A DNA stretch of 64,000 bases from Microbispora sp. H11081. Its GTDB lineage: Bacteria > Actinomycetota > Actinomycetes > Streptosporangiales > Streptosporangiaceae. The notes beneath the pieces were generated by a model. It worked only from the letters and a program-made list of their open reading frames with translations. It was not told where the DNA came from and ran no database searches. The stretch covers positions 1,116,001 through 1,180,000 of the forward strand of contig NZ_JABBWV010000001.1 in assembly GCF_012999535.1 (NCBI RefSeq). Reading direction: 5' to 3'. Made by a program: the position numbers and the translations under genes. Positions 24,667 through 34,095 of this stretch are shown here, in pieces (positions within the stretch are counted from its first letter, which is position 1; each line of letters begins with the position of its first letter).

Positions 24667-26973
24667 TCAGGGGGCGAGGGAGAAGTAGTTCTCCTCTTCC
24701 TGGACGAAGTGCAGTCGCAGCACCGAGTGCAGCCCGTACAGACAGGCGCGCAGATCCTCCAGTTGCTCGGGCCGCAGTTGGCCGTCGGCGTCGGCGACTC
24801 TCACATGCGTGCCGATCCGGCGGGCCAGGCGATCGATCTCGCTGTGGGCCCTGCTCATGGTCGCGGTGGCCTCTCCTCCGCCGAGGGGACCGGCCAGCGC
24901 GGGATAGAGTTCGTGCTCCTCGGCGTACTCATGTGGCAGCAGGCGCTCGGTCAGCAACCGGTCGACCTCCCGCACGGCGCCCAGCACCCGCGGCCCGTCC
25001 CCTGCGGCCAGCAGGCCCGCGGCATCGCGTACGGCGTCCAGCACGTCGGCGAGATCGTCGTGCTCGGCGGCGAAGCGGCGGATCAGGTCCTCGGTGGCCG
25101 GCTCCAGCACCGGCCCGGCGCCGCGCCGGGGGAGCACGGCACGCAACGCGTTGAGGATGACCACCACGTCGATCCCCTCCTGCAGCAGCGCCCCGGCCGC
25201 GGGCGGGAGCCGGCCGAGCAGCGCGGCCACCATCGCCGCCAGCGACATGGCCATGCCGCCGACGGCCGACTGCACGGCGATCCGCCGGGTGCGCACCGCG
25301 ATCTCCATGGCGTCGGCGAGCCGGTCGACCCGGTCGCTGACCAGCACCACGTCGGCGGCCTCCGAGGAGGCGGTGGACCCGCGCGCTCCCATCGCCACCC
25401 CGACGTCGGCCGCCGCCAGCGCCGGGGCGTCGTTAATCCCGTCGCCGACCATGACCGTGACCGCCCGCGCGGCCTCCTCCCTGACCGCGGCGACCTTGTC
25501 GACGGGCGACTGCTCGGCCCGCACCTCGTCCAGCCCGACCACCGCGGCCACCTCCCTGGCGGGCTCGGCGCGGTCGCCGGTCAGCATCAGCAGTCGGGTG
25601 ATTCCCGCGGAACGCAACCGCCGCAGCGTGCGGGGAGCGTCGTGGCGCAACGGGTCGAGCAGCAGGATCGCACCGCGCAACGCGCCGTCGACGGTGAGCC
25701 AGGCGACGGCGGCGCCGTCCAGGGCGGCCCGGTTGTCGGCCGCGCGTGCCCAGCCGGGACGGGCGTCGAGCGGTATCGGCGTCTTGCCCACGGTCACCCG
25801 CCGCCCGTCCACCGTGCCGGCCACTCCGCGGCCGGGTTCCTCGGTGACCTCCTGGGGCGCTCGCAGCGCCAGCCCGCGGGCCCGCGCCTCCGCGACGATC
25901 GCCTCGGCGAGCACGTGAGGGGACATCTGGTCGAGCGACGCCGCCAGCCGCAGCACCTCCGACGGCGTACGGCCGGGAGCGGCGACGACCTGCAGAACCC
26001 GCGGACGGCCCGTCGTGAGGGTGCCTGTTTTGTCCAGCAGGAGCGTGCGGGCCCGCCCCAGCCGCTCCAGCGCCCCACCGTCCCGGACGATGACGCCCCG
26101 GCGGGCCGCCCGCGACAACCCCGACACGATCGCGACCGGCGCGGCCAGCAGCAGCGGGCACGGGGTCGCCACCACCAGAACCGCCACCGCCCGCACCGCG
26201 GACCCGCCGAGCCACCACGCGGCCCCGGCGACCCCCAGCGACAGCGGCAGGAACCAGGCGGCGTACCGCTCGGCCAGTCGCACCACCGGCGCCCGCCGCG
26301 CGCCCGCCTGCTCGGCCAGCCGGACGATCCGCGCGTAGGTGCTGTCCTCGGCGAGCGCTGTCGCCTCGATGTCGACCGCGCCGCCGGCGTTGACCACCCC
26401 GCTGCGGACCGCCTCGCCGGTGTCCCGTTCGACCAGGGCGGACTCCCCGGTGAGCGCGGCCTCGTCCAGCAGCGCCGGCCCGGCCGTGACCCGGCCGTCC
26501 ACCGGCACCACCTCGCCCGTGCCGACCACCACCACGTCCCCCACCCGTACGTCCCGCAGGGGGACGACGGCCACGTCGTCACCGATACGGCGACGGGCGG
26601 AGCGCGGCGCGCGCTCCAGCAGCGCCCGCAGGTCACGCGACGCCCGGCGCTCCGCCGCCGCGTCCAGCGCCCGCCCGGTGGCCAGCATCAACGCGACCAG
26701 GGCCCCGGCCAGGTACTCCCCGACCGCCAGGGTCCCGGCCAGCGCCAGCGCCGCGATCAGGTCGACGCCCGCCCGCCCCTTCCGCAGGGCCGCGACCACC
26801 CACACCACCGAGGGCACGACGGCGATCGCGGTCCCCGCCATCCAGAACCCGTCGGCGACATCCGGGGCCCCGGCCAGCCAGGCCGCGCCGCCGCCGGCCA
26901 GCGCGGCCCCGGTCGCCGCCAGGAGCATCAGTTCGCGCCGCCGATCACTTACGGCACTGAGAGGACGCGGCAT
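24667..26973 (-). CDS. P1B-5 type metal-transporting ATPase with C-terminal hemerythrin domain
   Basis: A 768-residue P-type ATPase. The actuator loop has TGES, the TM metal motif is TPCPL (270-274), the phosphorylation site is DKTGT (Asp314), and the hinge is GDGINDAPALA. There is no N-terminal HMA domain. After the last TM helices the tail (about 640-768) is a hemerythrin HHE domain: AEHDDL, LPHEYAEEHELYP, HSEIDRL and HFVQEEENYF supply His/Glu diiron ligands. TPCPL plus hemerythrin is the P1B-5 signature, a Fe/Ni/Co-linked exporter class in which the hemerythrin may sense iron, O2 or redox state. ATG 26973 follows GGAGG. It is divergent from a secreted diiron-type protein. Confidence 0.9.
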   Translation of the reverse strand: MPRPLSAVSDRRRELMLLAATGAALAGGGAAWLAGAPDVADGFWMAGTAIAVVPSVVWVVAALRKGRAGVDLIAALALAGTLAVGEYLAGALVALMLATGRALDAAAERRASRDLRALLERAPRSARRRIGDDVAVVPLRDVRVGDVVVVGTGEVVPVDGRVTAGPALLDEAALTGESALVERDTGEAVRSGVVNAGGAVDIEATALAEDSTYARIVRLAEQAGARRAPVVRLAERYAAWFLPLSLGVAGAAWWLGGSAVRAVAVLVVATPCPLLLAAPVAIVSGLSRAARRGVIVRDGGALERLGRARTLLLDKTGTLTTGRPRVLQVVAAPGRTPSEVLRLAASLDQMSPHVLAEAIVAEARARGLALRAPQEVTEEPGRGVAGTVDGRRVTVGKTPIPLDARPGWARAADNRAALDGAAVAWLTVDGALRGAILLLDPLRHDAPRTLRRLRSAGITRLLMLTGDRAEPAREVAAVVGLDEVRAEQSPVDKVAAVREEAARAVTVMVGDGINDAPALAAADVGVAMGARGSTASSEAADVVLVSDRVDRLADAMEIAVRTRRIAVQSAVGGMAMSLAAMVAALLGRLPPAAGALLQEGIDVVVILNALRAVLPRRGAGPVLEPATEDLIRRFAAEHDDLADVLDAVRDAAGLLAAGDGPRVLGAVREVDRLLTERLLPHEYAEEHELYPALAGPLGGGEATATMSRAHSEIDRLARRIGTHVRVADADGQLRPEQLEDLRACLYGLHSVLRLHFVQEEENYFSLAP

Positions 26974-27262
26974 GTCGAGCCTCCACACGGGACGGACCAT
27001 GAGCGTTCCGCCCTCCATACGACAACCCCCGCCGGGCCGGCCGATAGTGCCGAACGGCCCCCTGATGGTCGCTGCACGGCCGCGATATGACCTGTTCACT
27101 CTGTTTACCTGCGACCGCCGACGCCGCTCGCCGCCGGGCGGTCCAGGGGTTCGGGCGGCGTGTCGGGGTACCACCACGGTCAGGGGAGGTTCCGTACCGG
27201 CGTCGGCGGCTGCCCAGGGGCGCCGCCCTGCTCGTGCCGGACCGCACACATCGGGGGGTCAC

Positions 27263-28243
27263 ATGGAAACCCGAGGTCTCGTCTACTGGAAAACCTGTCT
27301 CACGGCCGCGGGCACGGTCGTCCTTCTGGCCGCGGGAGCGGGGAGCGCGATGGCGGCGTCCGCTCCGCGCTCGGACGACGTCGATCCGTCCACGCGTGCC
27401 AACGTCACCAAGTCGATGAAGGGCGAGGCGCTGGCGAACGTCACCTACCGCGCCTACGCGAAGCAGGCCGACAGGGAGAACCTCCCCGACGTCGCGGAGT
27501 TGTACCGGCGCACCGCGCACACCGAGTTACGCGAACACCTCACGGAGCAGGCGAAGGCGATCGGCCTGGTCGGCGACAACGCGGCGAACCTGCGCGACAG
27601 CATAGACGGCGAGACCTACGAGGCGACGAAGATGTACCGGAAGTTCGCCGAGCAGGCCAGGGCGGACGGCGAGAAGGAGGCCGCCAGGCTCTTCTCCGAG
27701 GTGGGCAAGGACGAGGCCAAGCACCGGGAGAAGTTCCTCCAGGCGCAGAAGGCCATCACCGACCCGTCGTCAGGGGAGAAGATCCCGACCGACGTACGGG
27801 CCAAGCCGGTGAAGATCGAGGCCGGCCCGCCCAAGGTCTCCAGCCCGAGGACCTTGAAGAACCTCCGGGCGGCGATGAAGGGCGAGGCGTTCGCGTACGC
27901 CAAGTACACCCTCTACGGAGACCGGGCACGGGAGACCGGGCAGCCCAGGCTCGCCAGACTCTTCCACCGCACCGCCGCAGTCGAGCGCACCGAGCATTTC
28001 GCCGAGCACGCCAACCTCGCCGGCGCCGTCCGCGACACCGGGACGAACCTGTGCGCGACGATCAAGGGGGAGACGCGCGAGGGCAAGCGGATGTACCCCG
28101 ACTACGCCCGCCAGGCGTCGGCGGCCGGTGACAAGGAGGTGGCCAAGGTGCTCGACGACACCGGGAAAGACGAGCTGAAGCACGCGAAGGCCTTCTCCGG
28201 CGAGGTGTCCAAGCTCGGGAAGCGATGCCCCGCGTCGAGCTGA
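27263..28243 (+). CDS. Secreted ferritin-like (rubrerythrin-type) protein with two repeats
   Basis: A 326-residue protein. A signal peptide is at about 1-31 (basic start, LTAAGTVVLLAAGAGSAMA, cleavage after AMA). Two homologous four-helix repeats follow, about 45-165 and 190-320. Each repeats the KGEA, TxHTE or VERTEH, KGET or DGET and GKDExKH/LKH motifs that supply Glu/His diiron ligands in rubrerythrins. The rubredoxin tail is absent. It probably binds iron or detoxifies peroxide outside the membrane. GGGGGG lies just before ATG 27263. It is divergent from the P1B-5 ATPase, which suggests a joint iron or peroxide function. Confidence 0.82.
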   Translation: METRGLVYWKTCLTAAGTVVLLAAGAGSAMAASAPRSDDVDPSTRANVTKSMKGEALANVTYRAYAKQADRENLPDVAELYRRTAHTELREHLTEQAKAIGLVGDNAANLRDSIDGETYEATKMYRKFAEQARADGEKEAARLFSEVGKDEAKHREKFLQAQKAITDPSSGEKIPTDVRAKPVKIEAGPPKVSSPRTLKNLRAAMKGEAFAYAKYTLYGDRARETGQPRLARLFHRTAAVERTEHFAEHANLAGAVRDTGTNLCATIKGETREGKRMYPDYARQASAAGDKEVAKVLDDTGKDELKHAKAFSGEVSKLGKRCPASS

Positions 28244-28367
28244 CGCTCTCTTCGTGCACCCTCGCTCCGCCGATTGAAATCTACGTCGTAAAGGGCATCG
28301 CTACGCGACAGCCGTAAGAGACCGTACGTCGGCCTCGGCGGCGGAGACGGAAACGAAAAGGCGCGCC

Positions 28368-28436
28368 GAAGCCCGGCCATGGCCGGGCTTCGGTCGGGCT
28401 TAGGGCCGGGCGGAGCCATCGTGGATCCGCCCGGCC
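28368..28436. terminator. Paired hairpins between convergent genes
   Basis: A perfect 24-bp palindrome (28368-28391; arms GAAGCCCGGCCA/TGGCCGGGCTTC) is followed by an 11-bp stem GGCCGGGCGGA/TCCGCCCGGCC (28404-28436). They lie between the ends of the ferritin-like and VWA genes and can act in both directions. Confidence 0.75.
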
Positions 28437-28444
28437 TTAGGGGA

Positions 28445-30610
28445 TTACGGACAGTTGCCGATGTCGCTTTCCGCCGAGGCCAGGACGACGTCGGTCTTGG
28501 CCAGGCCGAGGGCGTCGACCTTGACGTGGACGGCGTTGACGGTCAGGCCCTTGTCGGGTGTGGTGAAGGCGATCTGCTCGTTGAGGACGAGCTTGACGAC
28601 GCCGACGTTGACCGTGGTGTTGGGCTGGATGGTGGTGGGCTCCGAGATGACCACCGTGTTGCCGACCTTGAGGGAGGCGATGGTGGTGGCACCGGTGGAG
28701 CCGGCGCAGGTGGTGGTCGAACTGGACTTGATGGTCTTGACGGTGATCACCGGGATGCCGGTGATGCCGATGGTGGTGTCGTCGATGGAGGCGGTGGCCA
28801 CGGATTTGCCGGGGAACTCGGTGGTGGCGACCTTGGCGCACAGGGCGTGCGCGCTGATCAGTCCGCTGAGAGTGGCGGTGCAGGGCACCGAGGTGGTGCC
28901 GGTCGACGTGGTGGAGACGGGGCCGGTGTCCGGGGTGCGTGCGATGTTGACCAGTTGGAGGCCGGCGAGGGAGGCGCTGGCGGTCAGGCCGTAGGCCCGG
29001 CCGGTCAGCCGCTGCGGCGTGACGGTGACCTGTTCCTCGCTGCACGGTGAGGTGACCGAGTTGTTGTCGTCGTCGCCGCTGTAGGTGGCGGTCCACCGGT
29101 AGACGCCGGCCGCGCCGATGGTCACGTCGCCGGACGCGGCGGCGCCGCTGTCGGACAGCGTGCCGGTGCGCGTGGCGATCGGCGTCCTACAGTCGGTGTC
29201 GCCGGGGCCGTACAGCTGGAACTTGACGCTGCCGGTGGGATGGAACCCGCCGGAGACGGCGGCGGCGTCGGACACGGCGCCACCGGCAGGCACGGACCCG
29301 GACGGGGTGGTGGTGATACCCGGGGTGGCCTTGACGACCTTCACCTCTTCATCGCCGCACGGCGACGTGACCGGGTTGTTGGCGTCGTCGCCGCTGTAGG
29401 AGGCCACCCACCGGTAGGTGCCCACCCCGCCCGCGGCGACGTTGCCCGACGCGGCCGTGCCACTGCCCGACACCGTTCCCGTGCGGGTCGCGATGGGCGT
29501 CTCGCAATCGGTGTCACCCGGCCCGAACAGCTGGAACGTGACGGTGCCCGTGGGGTGGTAGCCACCGGACAGGGTCGCCGTGTCCGAGACGTCCCCGCCC
29601 GCGGGCGCCTCGCCCGACGGCGTCGTGGAGATCGAGGGGGTCACCTTCGGAACGTGCTCTGTGATCGTCTCGGTGAAGCCGGGGGACAGGACGTCGTTGA
29701 GCAGGAAGTCCACCTTGCAGGTGAGGGTGCTGCCCGGTGCGGCCCCCGCGTCGACGGAGACGGTCTCTGTGAAGGTGGCGTCGTCGCCGCTGGTCACCTC
29801 ACGGCTGCCCGGGGTCAGGGAGACCGTCAGCTTCGGGTCGCAGTCGCGCAGCTTGTGGGTGACCGTGACCGGCAGGTTGCGCAGGGCCGCGAGGATGGTG
29901 TCGCTGACCTCCGAGGCGTTGAGGCCGGAGAACAGCCGTCCGCCCGTGGCTTCGGTGATCGCCGTCGCCTGCCCGGTCGAGTCCAGCCCCGCGAGGTCGA
30001 ACGCGAGCACGGTGATGCCGGCCGCCTGCAGGGCGCTGATCGCGTTGGCCAGCGTATGGCTGTTGCTGGGGTCGTGGCTGGGCGCGTCCCCGATCAGCAA
30101 CACGATCCGGGAGCTGTTCGGCCGGAAGCCGACAGCCCCTGACGCGACCTGGAACAGTCCGTTGATGCCGTCCTCGGGGAAGTCGCCGCCGCCCGTCGCC
30201 GCCAGCGAGTTGAGACCGTTGGTGACGTCGGCCTGGTTCGCGGTGAGGTCCTGCGCCACCCTGAACGGGGTCGCGTCCGCTGCGTCCTTGTACTCGGCGA
30301 CCGCGAACTGCGCGTCCGGCTGCGCCGAAGCGACGTTGGACAGGATGGTGTTCGCATTGGTCCGGACGTTCGCGATGACCCCGCCCATGCTCCCTGTCGT
30401 GTCGATCAGGAAAGCGATATCCGGCTTGGGCGGGATCGCCGGAGTGGACACGGTCTTGGCGATCGTCGTCGATCCGCCCGGAGCCAGTTTCAGCGTCACG
30501 TCGGCCGGGGTCACCCCGGGCGCGGCGGACGCCGTGCCCACCCCGGCCACCAGCATCGCACCGGCCGCGGAAAGGCATGCGGCGACCCGTAAACTTCGCG
30601 TCATTCTCAC
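28445..30610 (-). CDS. Secreted von Willebrand factor A protein with Ig-like repeats
   Basis: A 721-residue extracellular protein. The signal peptide ends near SASA. The VWA domain (about 55-245) has the MIDAS start DTTGSMGG. An Ig-like stretch follows, then two tandem copies of a roughly 85-residue Ig-like repeat, each containing GGxxHPTGxVxFQLxGPGDTDC, PIATRTGT and YSGDDxNNxVTSPC. A C-terminal domain (choice-of-anchor-like) ends GNCP. No LPxTG or TM anchor is present. GTG 30610 has GGAAGGA eight bases upstream; ATG 30604 is an alternative. It probably binds ligand or matrix at the cell surface. Confidence 0.85.
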   Translation of the reverse strand: MRMTRSLRVAACLSAAGAMLVAGVGTASAAPGVTPADVTLKLAPGGSTTIAKTVSTPAIPPKPDIAFLIDTTGSMGGVIANVRTNANTILSNVASAQPDAQFAVAEYKDAADATPFRVAQDLTANQADVTNGLNSLAATGGGDFPEDGINGLFQVASGAVGFRPNSSRIVLLIGDAPSHDPSNSHTLANAISALQAAGITVLAFDLAGLDSTGQATAITEATGGRLFSGLNASEVSDTILAALRNLPVTVTHKLRDCDPKLTVSLTPGSREVTSGDDATFTETVSVDAGAAPGSTLTCKVDFLLNDVLSPGFTETITEHVPKVTPSISTTPSGEAPAGGDVSDTATLSGGYHPTGTVTFQLFGPGDTDCETPIATRTGTVSGSGTAASGNVAAGGVGTYRWVASYSGDDANNPVTSPCGDEEVKVVKATPGITTTPSGSVPAGGAVSDAAAVSGGFHPTGSVKFQLYGPGDTDCRTPIATRTGTLSDSGAAASGDVTIGAAGVYRWTATYSGDDDNNSVTSPCSEEQVTVTPQRLTGRAYGLTASASLAGLQLVNIARTPDTGPVSTTSTGTTSVPCTATLSGLISAHALCAKVATTEFPGKSVATASIDDTTIGITGIPVITVKTIKSSSTTTCAGSTGATTIASLKVGNTVVISEPTTIQPNTTVNVGVVKLVLNEQIAFTTPDKGLTVNAVHVKVDALGLAKTDVVLASAESDIGNCP

Positions 30611-31121
30611 GGTGTCATTCCTTCCGGTGTGGCGTAAGGCCACATCGAATTCGGGATTTCTTGCCGTGCGGAATTCCTATGGGCACACCACTCCCCGGGA
30701 CTTTTCTCTCTCCTCACGTGTCGGCGCGAGTGGATAGCGAATCGAATCGTTTGGCAGCGGCGATGACGTTTTCTACATCAGTCACTGATCAACGAGGGGG
30801 TGTTGCCACGGTCATATCGTGACCGGTCAATGAATAGATGTAAATAGGCCGCTTACGGCAAGTTCCTGGCTGGCCACAGTCGGCCACTTCTGGCCGATGG
30901 GGGAGGTGTACGCGAGTGGCGAATCTTTCTCGGATATGCCCGATAAAAGGCGCGATTGCCGATTTGTCGGTCAAAAGGAGCGGCCGTTTTCTGTTGTAAA
31001 GGCCGTCTGGATTGTCGTTTCCGCGGCGTTCCCGTGGGCATGCGGCACGCTCACGGCTGGAGGTGATCGGTTGTGCCGAGCCCGTCCGGGCCCACCCGAG
31101 TGCGCGTACTGGAACGTACTT
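30611..31121. other. Intergenic region upstream of the VWA gene
   Basis: About 500 bases, AT-richer than the surroundings between 30780 and 31010, without a convincing gene. It contains a small inverted repeat CGGTCA-TATCG-TGACCG (30809-30825), possibly an operator for the VWA gene. Nothing else stands out. Confidence 0.45.
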
Positions 31122-31149
31122 GAGCCCGGCCCTGAGAAGGGCCGGGCTC
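31122..31149 (-). terminator. Terminator downstream of the DUF6069 gene
   Basis: A perfect 12-bp stem GAGCCCGGCCCT/AGGGCCGGGCTC with a GAGA loop lies about 90 bases past the stop of the DUF6069-like gene, as a GC-rich terminator. Confidence 0.7.
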
Positions 31150-31241
31150 ACGCCGCCGCGACAAGGGAGGAATGCGGTCGAATTGCCACGAAAAGTCTGG
31201 AACGAGCGTCCCTAATCGCGAGTTGTCCCCTCGCGGCACCG

Positions 31242-31697
31242 TCAGCCGGTCCTGGCGCGGAGGCCCCGCGCCAGGATGGGGATCATCACCGCGGCGGGTA
31301 CCAGGTGCAACCCGATGAGGGCCGTGGTGGTCCCGGCGTTCGCCCCGAAGAGGAAGGGCGGGACCAACGAGATCACGGTCAGCGCTATGGCCGTCCACAC
31401 GAACCGCTCGGCGGGGCGAGCGCTCCACCGAAGAAGAGCGACGGCGATGACGACGCCCACGACCGAGAAGAAGCCGGTCACCACGGTGAACCCGGGCAAC
31501 GGGATCGTCTCGTCACCGTCGAAGACCTCGAAGTCGACGCCGAGGGCCTGGGCGAGGGCGGCGGCGAGCGTGGTGGCCGCCATCGATGCGAGCGTGGCGA
31601 CCAGGCCGATGCCGGCGAGCCCGACGAGCCGGTGGGCGCCGCCGGGCCGACCGCCCGCCGGGCCTGCGACGACCCCGGTGTCATCCGTACTGTTCAT
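31242..31697 (-). CDS. Four-helix membrane protein, DUF6069-like
   Basis: A 151-residue protein with four hydrophobic segments (GLAGIGLVATLASMAATTLAAALAQ; VVTGFFSVVGVVIAVALL; VWTAIALTVISLVPPFLF; ALIGLHLVPAAVMIPILARGL) and a conserved RPAERFVW loop. It resembles the actinobacterial DUF6069 family, often paired with ECF sigma factors. The role is unknown. ATG 31697 follows GGAGG by five bases. It lies downstream of the sigma factor gene on the same strand, 272 bases away. Confidence 0.72.
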   Translation of the reverse strand: MNSTDDTGVVAGPAGGRPGGAHRLVGLAGIGLVATLASMAATTLAAALAQALGVDFEVFDGDETIPLPGFTVVTGFFSVVGVVIAVALLRWSARPAERFVWTAIALTVISLVPPFLFGANAGTTTALIGLHLVPAAVMIPILARGLRARTG

Positions 31698-31969
31698 GTC
31701 ATCCTCCATCGATCGGTGATGGGCGCAGGGGTGTGGTGACAGGCGTGACGATGCGCACCCTCGCCGTACGACGGCCGGGGTTGCGCAGGGCGCGGACGCC
31801 GGTGCCGCGGAGCCAGGACCGGCGTCGCGTCCGTGGGCGGGACCGGGCTCGCGGTCCCGCGGCTTCAGCCGCACCCGCCCGCGGGTGACGACGCCGAACG
31901 CGTCGCACCACTCGGTCGCGACCACCGCGACACGCGCGCCACCGCGTAGCCCGAGGGTCCGCACCGGGA

Positions 31970-32968
31970 CTACTCCGTGCCCTCCGCCGGCAGGCGCTCC
32001 GGCAGCCCGAGCCGCGGGAACCGGTCGTCGTGGAACGTGATGATCTCGGTGATCGCCCCGCCGGTGACGCGCAGCACGTCGATCGTCAGCGGCAGGTACG
32101 CGCCTTCCTGCTTCCGCCAGTGGTAGAAGGCGGCGGCGGGCTGCCGGTTCACGGAAGTGAGGACGGCGCGCAGGTGCTTCATGCCCTCGAACCCGCTCTC
32201 GATCCAGTCGTTCACCACAGCTTCGCGGCCGACGTACAGGCCCGGCGTGGGCGGCATCGAGCAGCGGACGTCGTCCCGCAGCAGTGCGGCGAGCCCGTCG
32301 ATGTCCGTGGCCACGCAGGCGTCGGTGTAGCGGCGCACCAGTTCGCGCGTCCCCGCGTCCTCCTCGCCGCCCGTCCAGTCCTGCCTCTCGGCGGGCAGGT
32401 GCTCCCGCATGCCGGCCCGGGCCCGCTGCAGCGCGCTGTTCACGGAATGTACGGAGTCACCGAGGAGTTCGGCGACCTCCTTGGCCGGCCAGCCGAGCAC
32501 GTCCCGCAGGATCAGCACCGCCCGGGGGCGCGGCGCGAGGTGCTGGACCGCGACCAGGTATGCCAGCTCGATGGTCTCCCGCGCGACGGCGACGGTCTCC
32601 GGCTCGTCCGCGTCGCCCGCGGGCAGCTCGTCGAGCAGCCGGTCCGGGTACGGCTGCAGCCACGGCACCTCGCCGCCGGTCGCGGGCTCCGGGCGGCACT
32701 TGGCGAGCAGGTCCAGGCAGGCGTTGGTGGCGATCCGGTAGAGCCAGGCCCGGAACGTCGACCGCCCCTCGAAGGTCTCCCGCCGCCGCCAGGCACGCAG
32801 GAACGTCTCCTGCACGGTGTCCTCGGCGTCCTCGAACGACCCGAGCATCCGGTAGCAGTGCACGTGCAGCTCCCGCCGGTGCCGCTCCGCCAGCCCCGAG
32901 AACGCCGGCTCGTCGACCTCGCCCAGACGGCTCACGCCCAGCCCTTCCAGCCGTGTGTCCGCACTCAT
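31970..32968 (-). CDS. ECF-type sigma-70 factor with SnoaL-like C-terminal domain
   Basis: A 332-residue protein. Region 2 is HCYRMLGSFEDAEDTVQETFLRAW and region 4 is AVLILRDVLGWPAKEVAELLGDSVHSVNSALQRARAGM. The C-terminal third (about 210-320) is an NTF2/SnoaL fold that replaces an anti-sigma partner in this ECF class and controls activity. This matches the SigX5/TIGR02960-type family. ATG 32968 follows GGAAGGA. No anti-sigma gene is adjacent. Its signal and regulon are not evident from the window. Confidence 0.9.
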   Translation of the reverse strand: MSADTRLEGLGVSRLGEVDEPAFSGLAERHRRELHVHCYRMLGSFEDAEDTVQETFLRAWRRRETFEGRSTFRAWLYRIATNACLDLLAKCRPEPATGGEVPWLQPYPDRLLDELPAGDADEPETVAVARETIELAYLVAVQHLAPRPRAVLILRDVLGWPAKEVAELLGDSVHSVNSALQRARAGMREHLPAERQDWTGGEEDAGTRELVRRYTDACVATDIDGLAALLRDDVRCSMPPTPGLYVGREAVVNDWIESGFEGMKHLRAVLTSVNRQPAAAFYHWRKQEGAYLPLTIDVLRVTGGAITEIITFHDDRFPRLGLPERLPAEGTE

Positions 32969-33192
32969 CACGTCATCCTTCCGCCTCGTCGTGTTCCGTC
33001 GTAGATGTGACGGACGGGGACCGCGCAACTCATCACCGGCGGCCGGTAGCGGCTGTGCCGGGTGATGTGGGCGGGGATGATGATCAGCCGGTGGCGCGGT
33101 GTGACCCCCACACGCGGCGTTCCGGGTCGCCGCGGCCGCGAGGTCGTCGAAGCGCTCCCCGGCGGTGGGTGAGACGGGAAATCGGCCGTCGT

Positions 33193-33699
33193 CTACGGGC
33201 GCCAGTCGTCCTGGTAGTCGGCGTGCCAGCTGTACGCGGATGCTTCCAGTTTCAGCAGGTGCTCTGCCTGGGCATGTTCTTCGAGCGCCAGGTAGAGCTC
33301 GTTGACGAGCACGGATTCGAGGTAATCCACACGGTTCCGCTTCGCGGCCAGGTCGCGCTCCGCTTGGCGCCAGTCGGGCTCCCCGGCCTCGGCGGTCTTG
33401 TGCGCCTGGTCCAAGCCCTCGTCGACGCGGGCACGCAGGAACGCGATCAACCCCTCCAACGCGGCTTCCGTGTGATGCGCGCGGGCCCTGCGCGCGTCGG
33501 CCACGATCTCGCGGTAGCGGGCGGCGAGGGCGGGCTCGTCCGTGCTCATGAGTTCCGGTCGAGGGAGTCGCCGCAGGAGCGCTCCTCCGCCGAGCGGCTC
33601 GTCCTCGTCGGCGGCCAAGGCGTCCCCGAGGAGTTCGGCCGCGAGCAGGGGGCGGTTGCGGACCAGCTCAAGGAGCGTCCCCCGATTGATCGTTGTCAT
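33193..33699 (-). CDS. DUF6221-like protein with short N-terminal extension
   Basis: A 168-residue soluble protein. The second half (LIAFLRARVDEGLDQAHK ... RDLAAKRNRVDYLESVL ... HLLKLEASAYSWHADYQDDWRP) has the DUF6221 layout common in actinomycetes, ending in the YxxHPDYxxEWRP-type tail. The first 60 residues (LLELVRNRPLLAAELLGDAL) are helical and unrelated to DUF6221 as I know it. Function unknown. ATG 33699 lacks a strong ribosome-binding site. Confidence 0.65.
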   Translation of the reverse strand: MTTINRGTLLELVRNRPLLAAELLGDALAADEDEPLGGGALLRRLPRPELMSTDEPALAARYREIVADARRARAHHTEAALEGLIAFLRARVDEGLDQAHKTAEAGEPDWRQAERDLAAKRNRVDYLESVLVNELYLALEEHAQAEHLLKLEASAYSWHADYQDDWRP

Positions 33700-33804
33700 G
33701 GTCGGCAGATTACCGTGAGTAGTGGGAGTGCGACCAATGGTGCGTGAGGTGCCCGGGGTTGCTGTCCATGCCCTCGGTAGAAGGTGTCTCAACCAGGGAG
33801 GGAA

Positions 33805-34095
33805 TCAACCCCCCACCCCCACCCCAAAATGGGGGTGATCTTGTAGTTTGTCGCACGGACCCCCTGCCACCTGGTCACCTTGTCTTGGTGATCATGCAGT
33901 TATCCGGCGATGAGGGCTGTGGCCAGTCGCTTCATCCTTCGTGATCTCGCAATTGCATGATCACGAAGAGTGTTCGGCCTGGTCGGGCGGGCGGGAAGCC
34001 GAAAAGTGCATGATCACGGCGGTGAAAACCGCAGGTCAAAAGGCTTTCGTGCGACAAACTACAAGATCACGGCATGTGGGGGGTGGGGGTTAGGA
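33805..34095. mobile_element. MITE-like repeat element with 23-bp terminal inverted repeats
   Basis: Perfect 23-base inverted repeats lie at 33835-33857 (begins GTGATCTTGTAG) and 34048-34070, bounded outside by C-rich and G-rich tracts that are themselves roughly inverted. Inside, TGCATGATCACG-like words recur at about 33891, 33954 and 34008, and a 10-bp stem CTTCGTGATC/GATCACGAAG is at 33937-33968. No protein is encoded. The region is AT-richer than its neighbours. The structure suggests a non-autonomous element or dispersed intergenic repeat; I cannot see copies elsewhere in the window. Confidence 0.6.
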
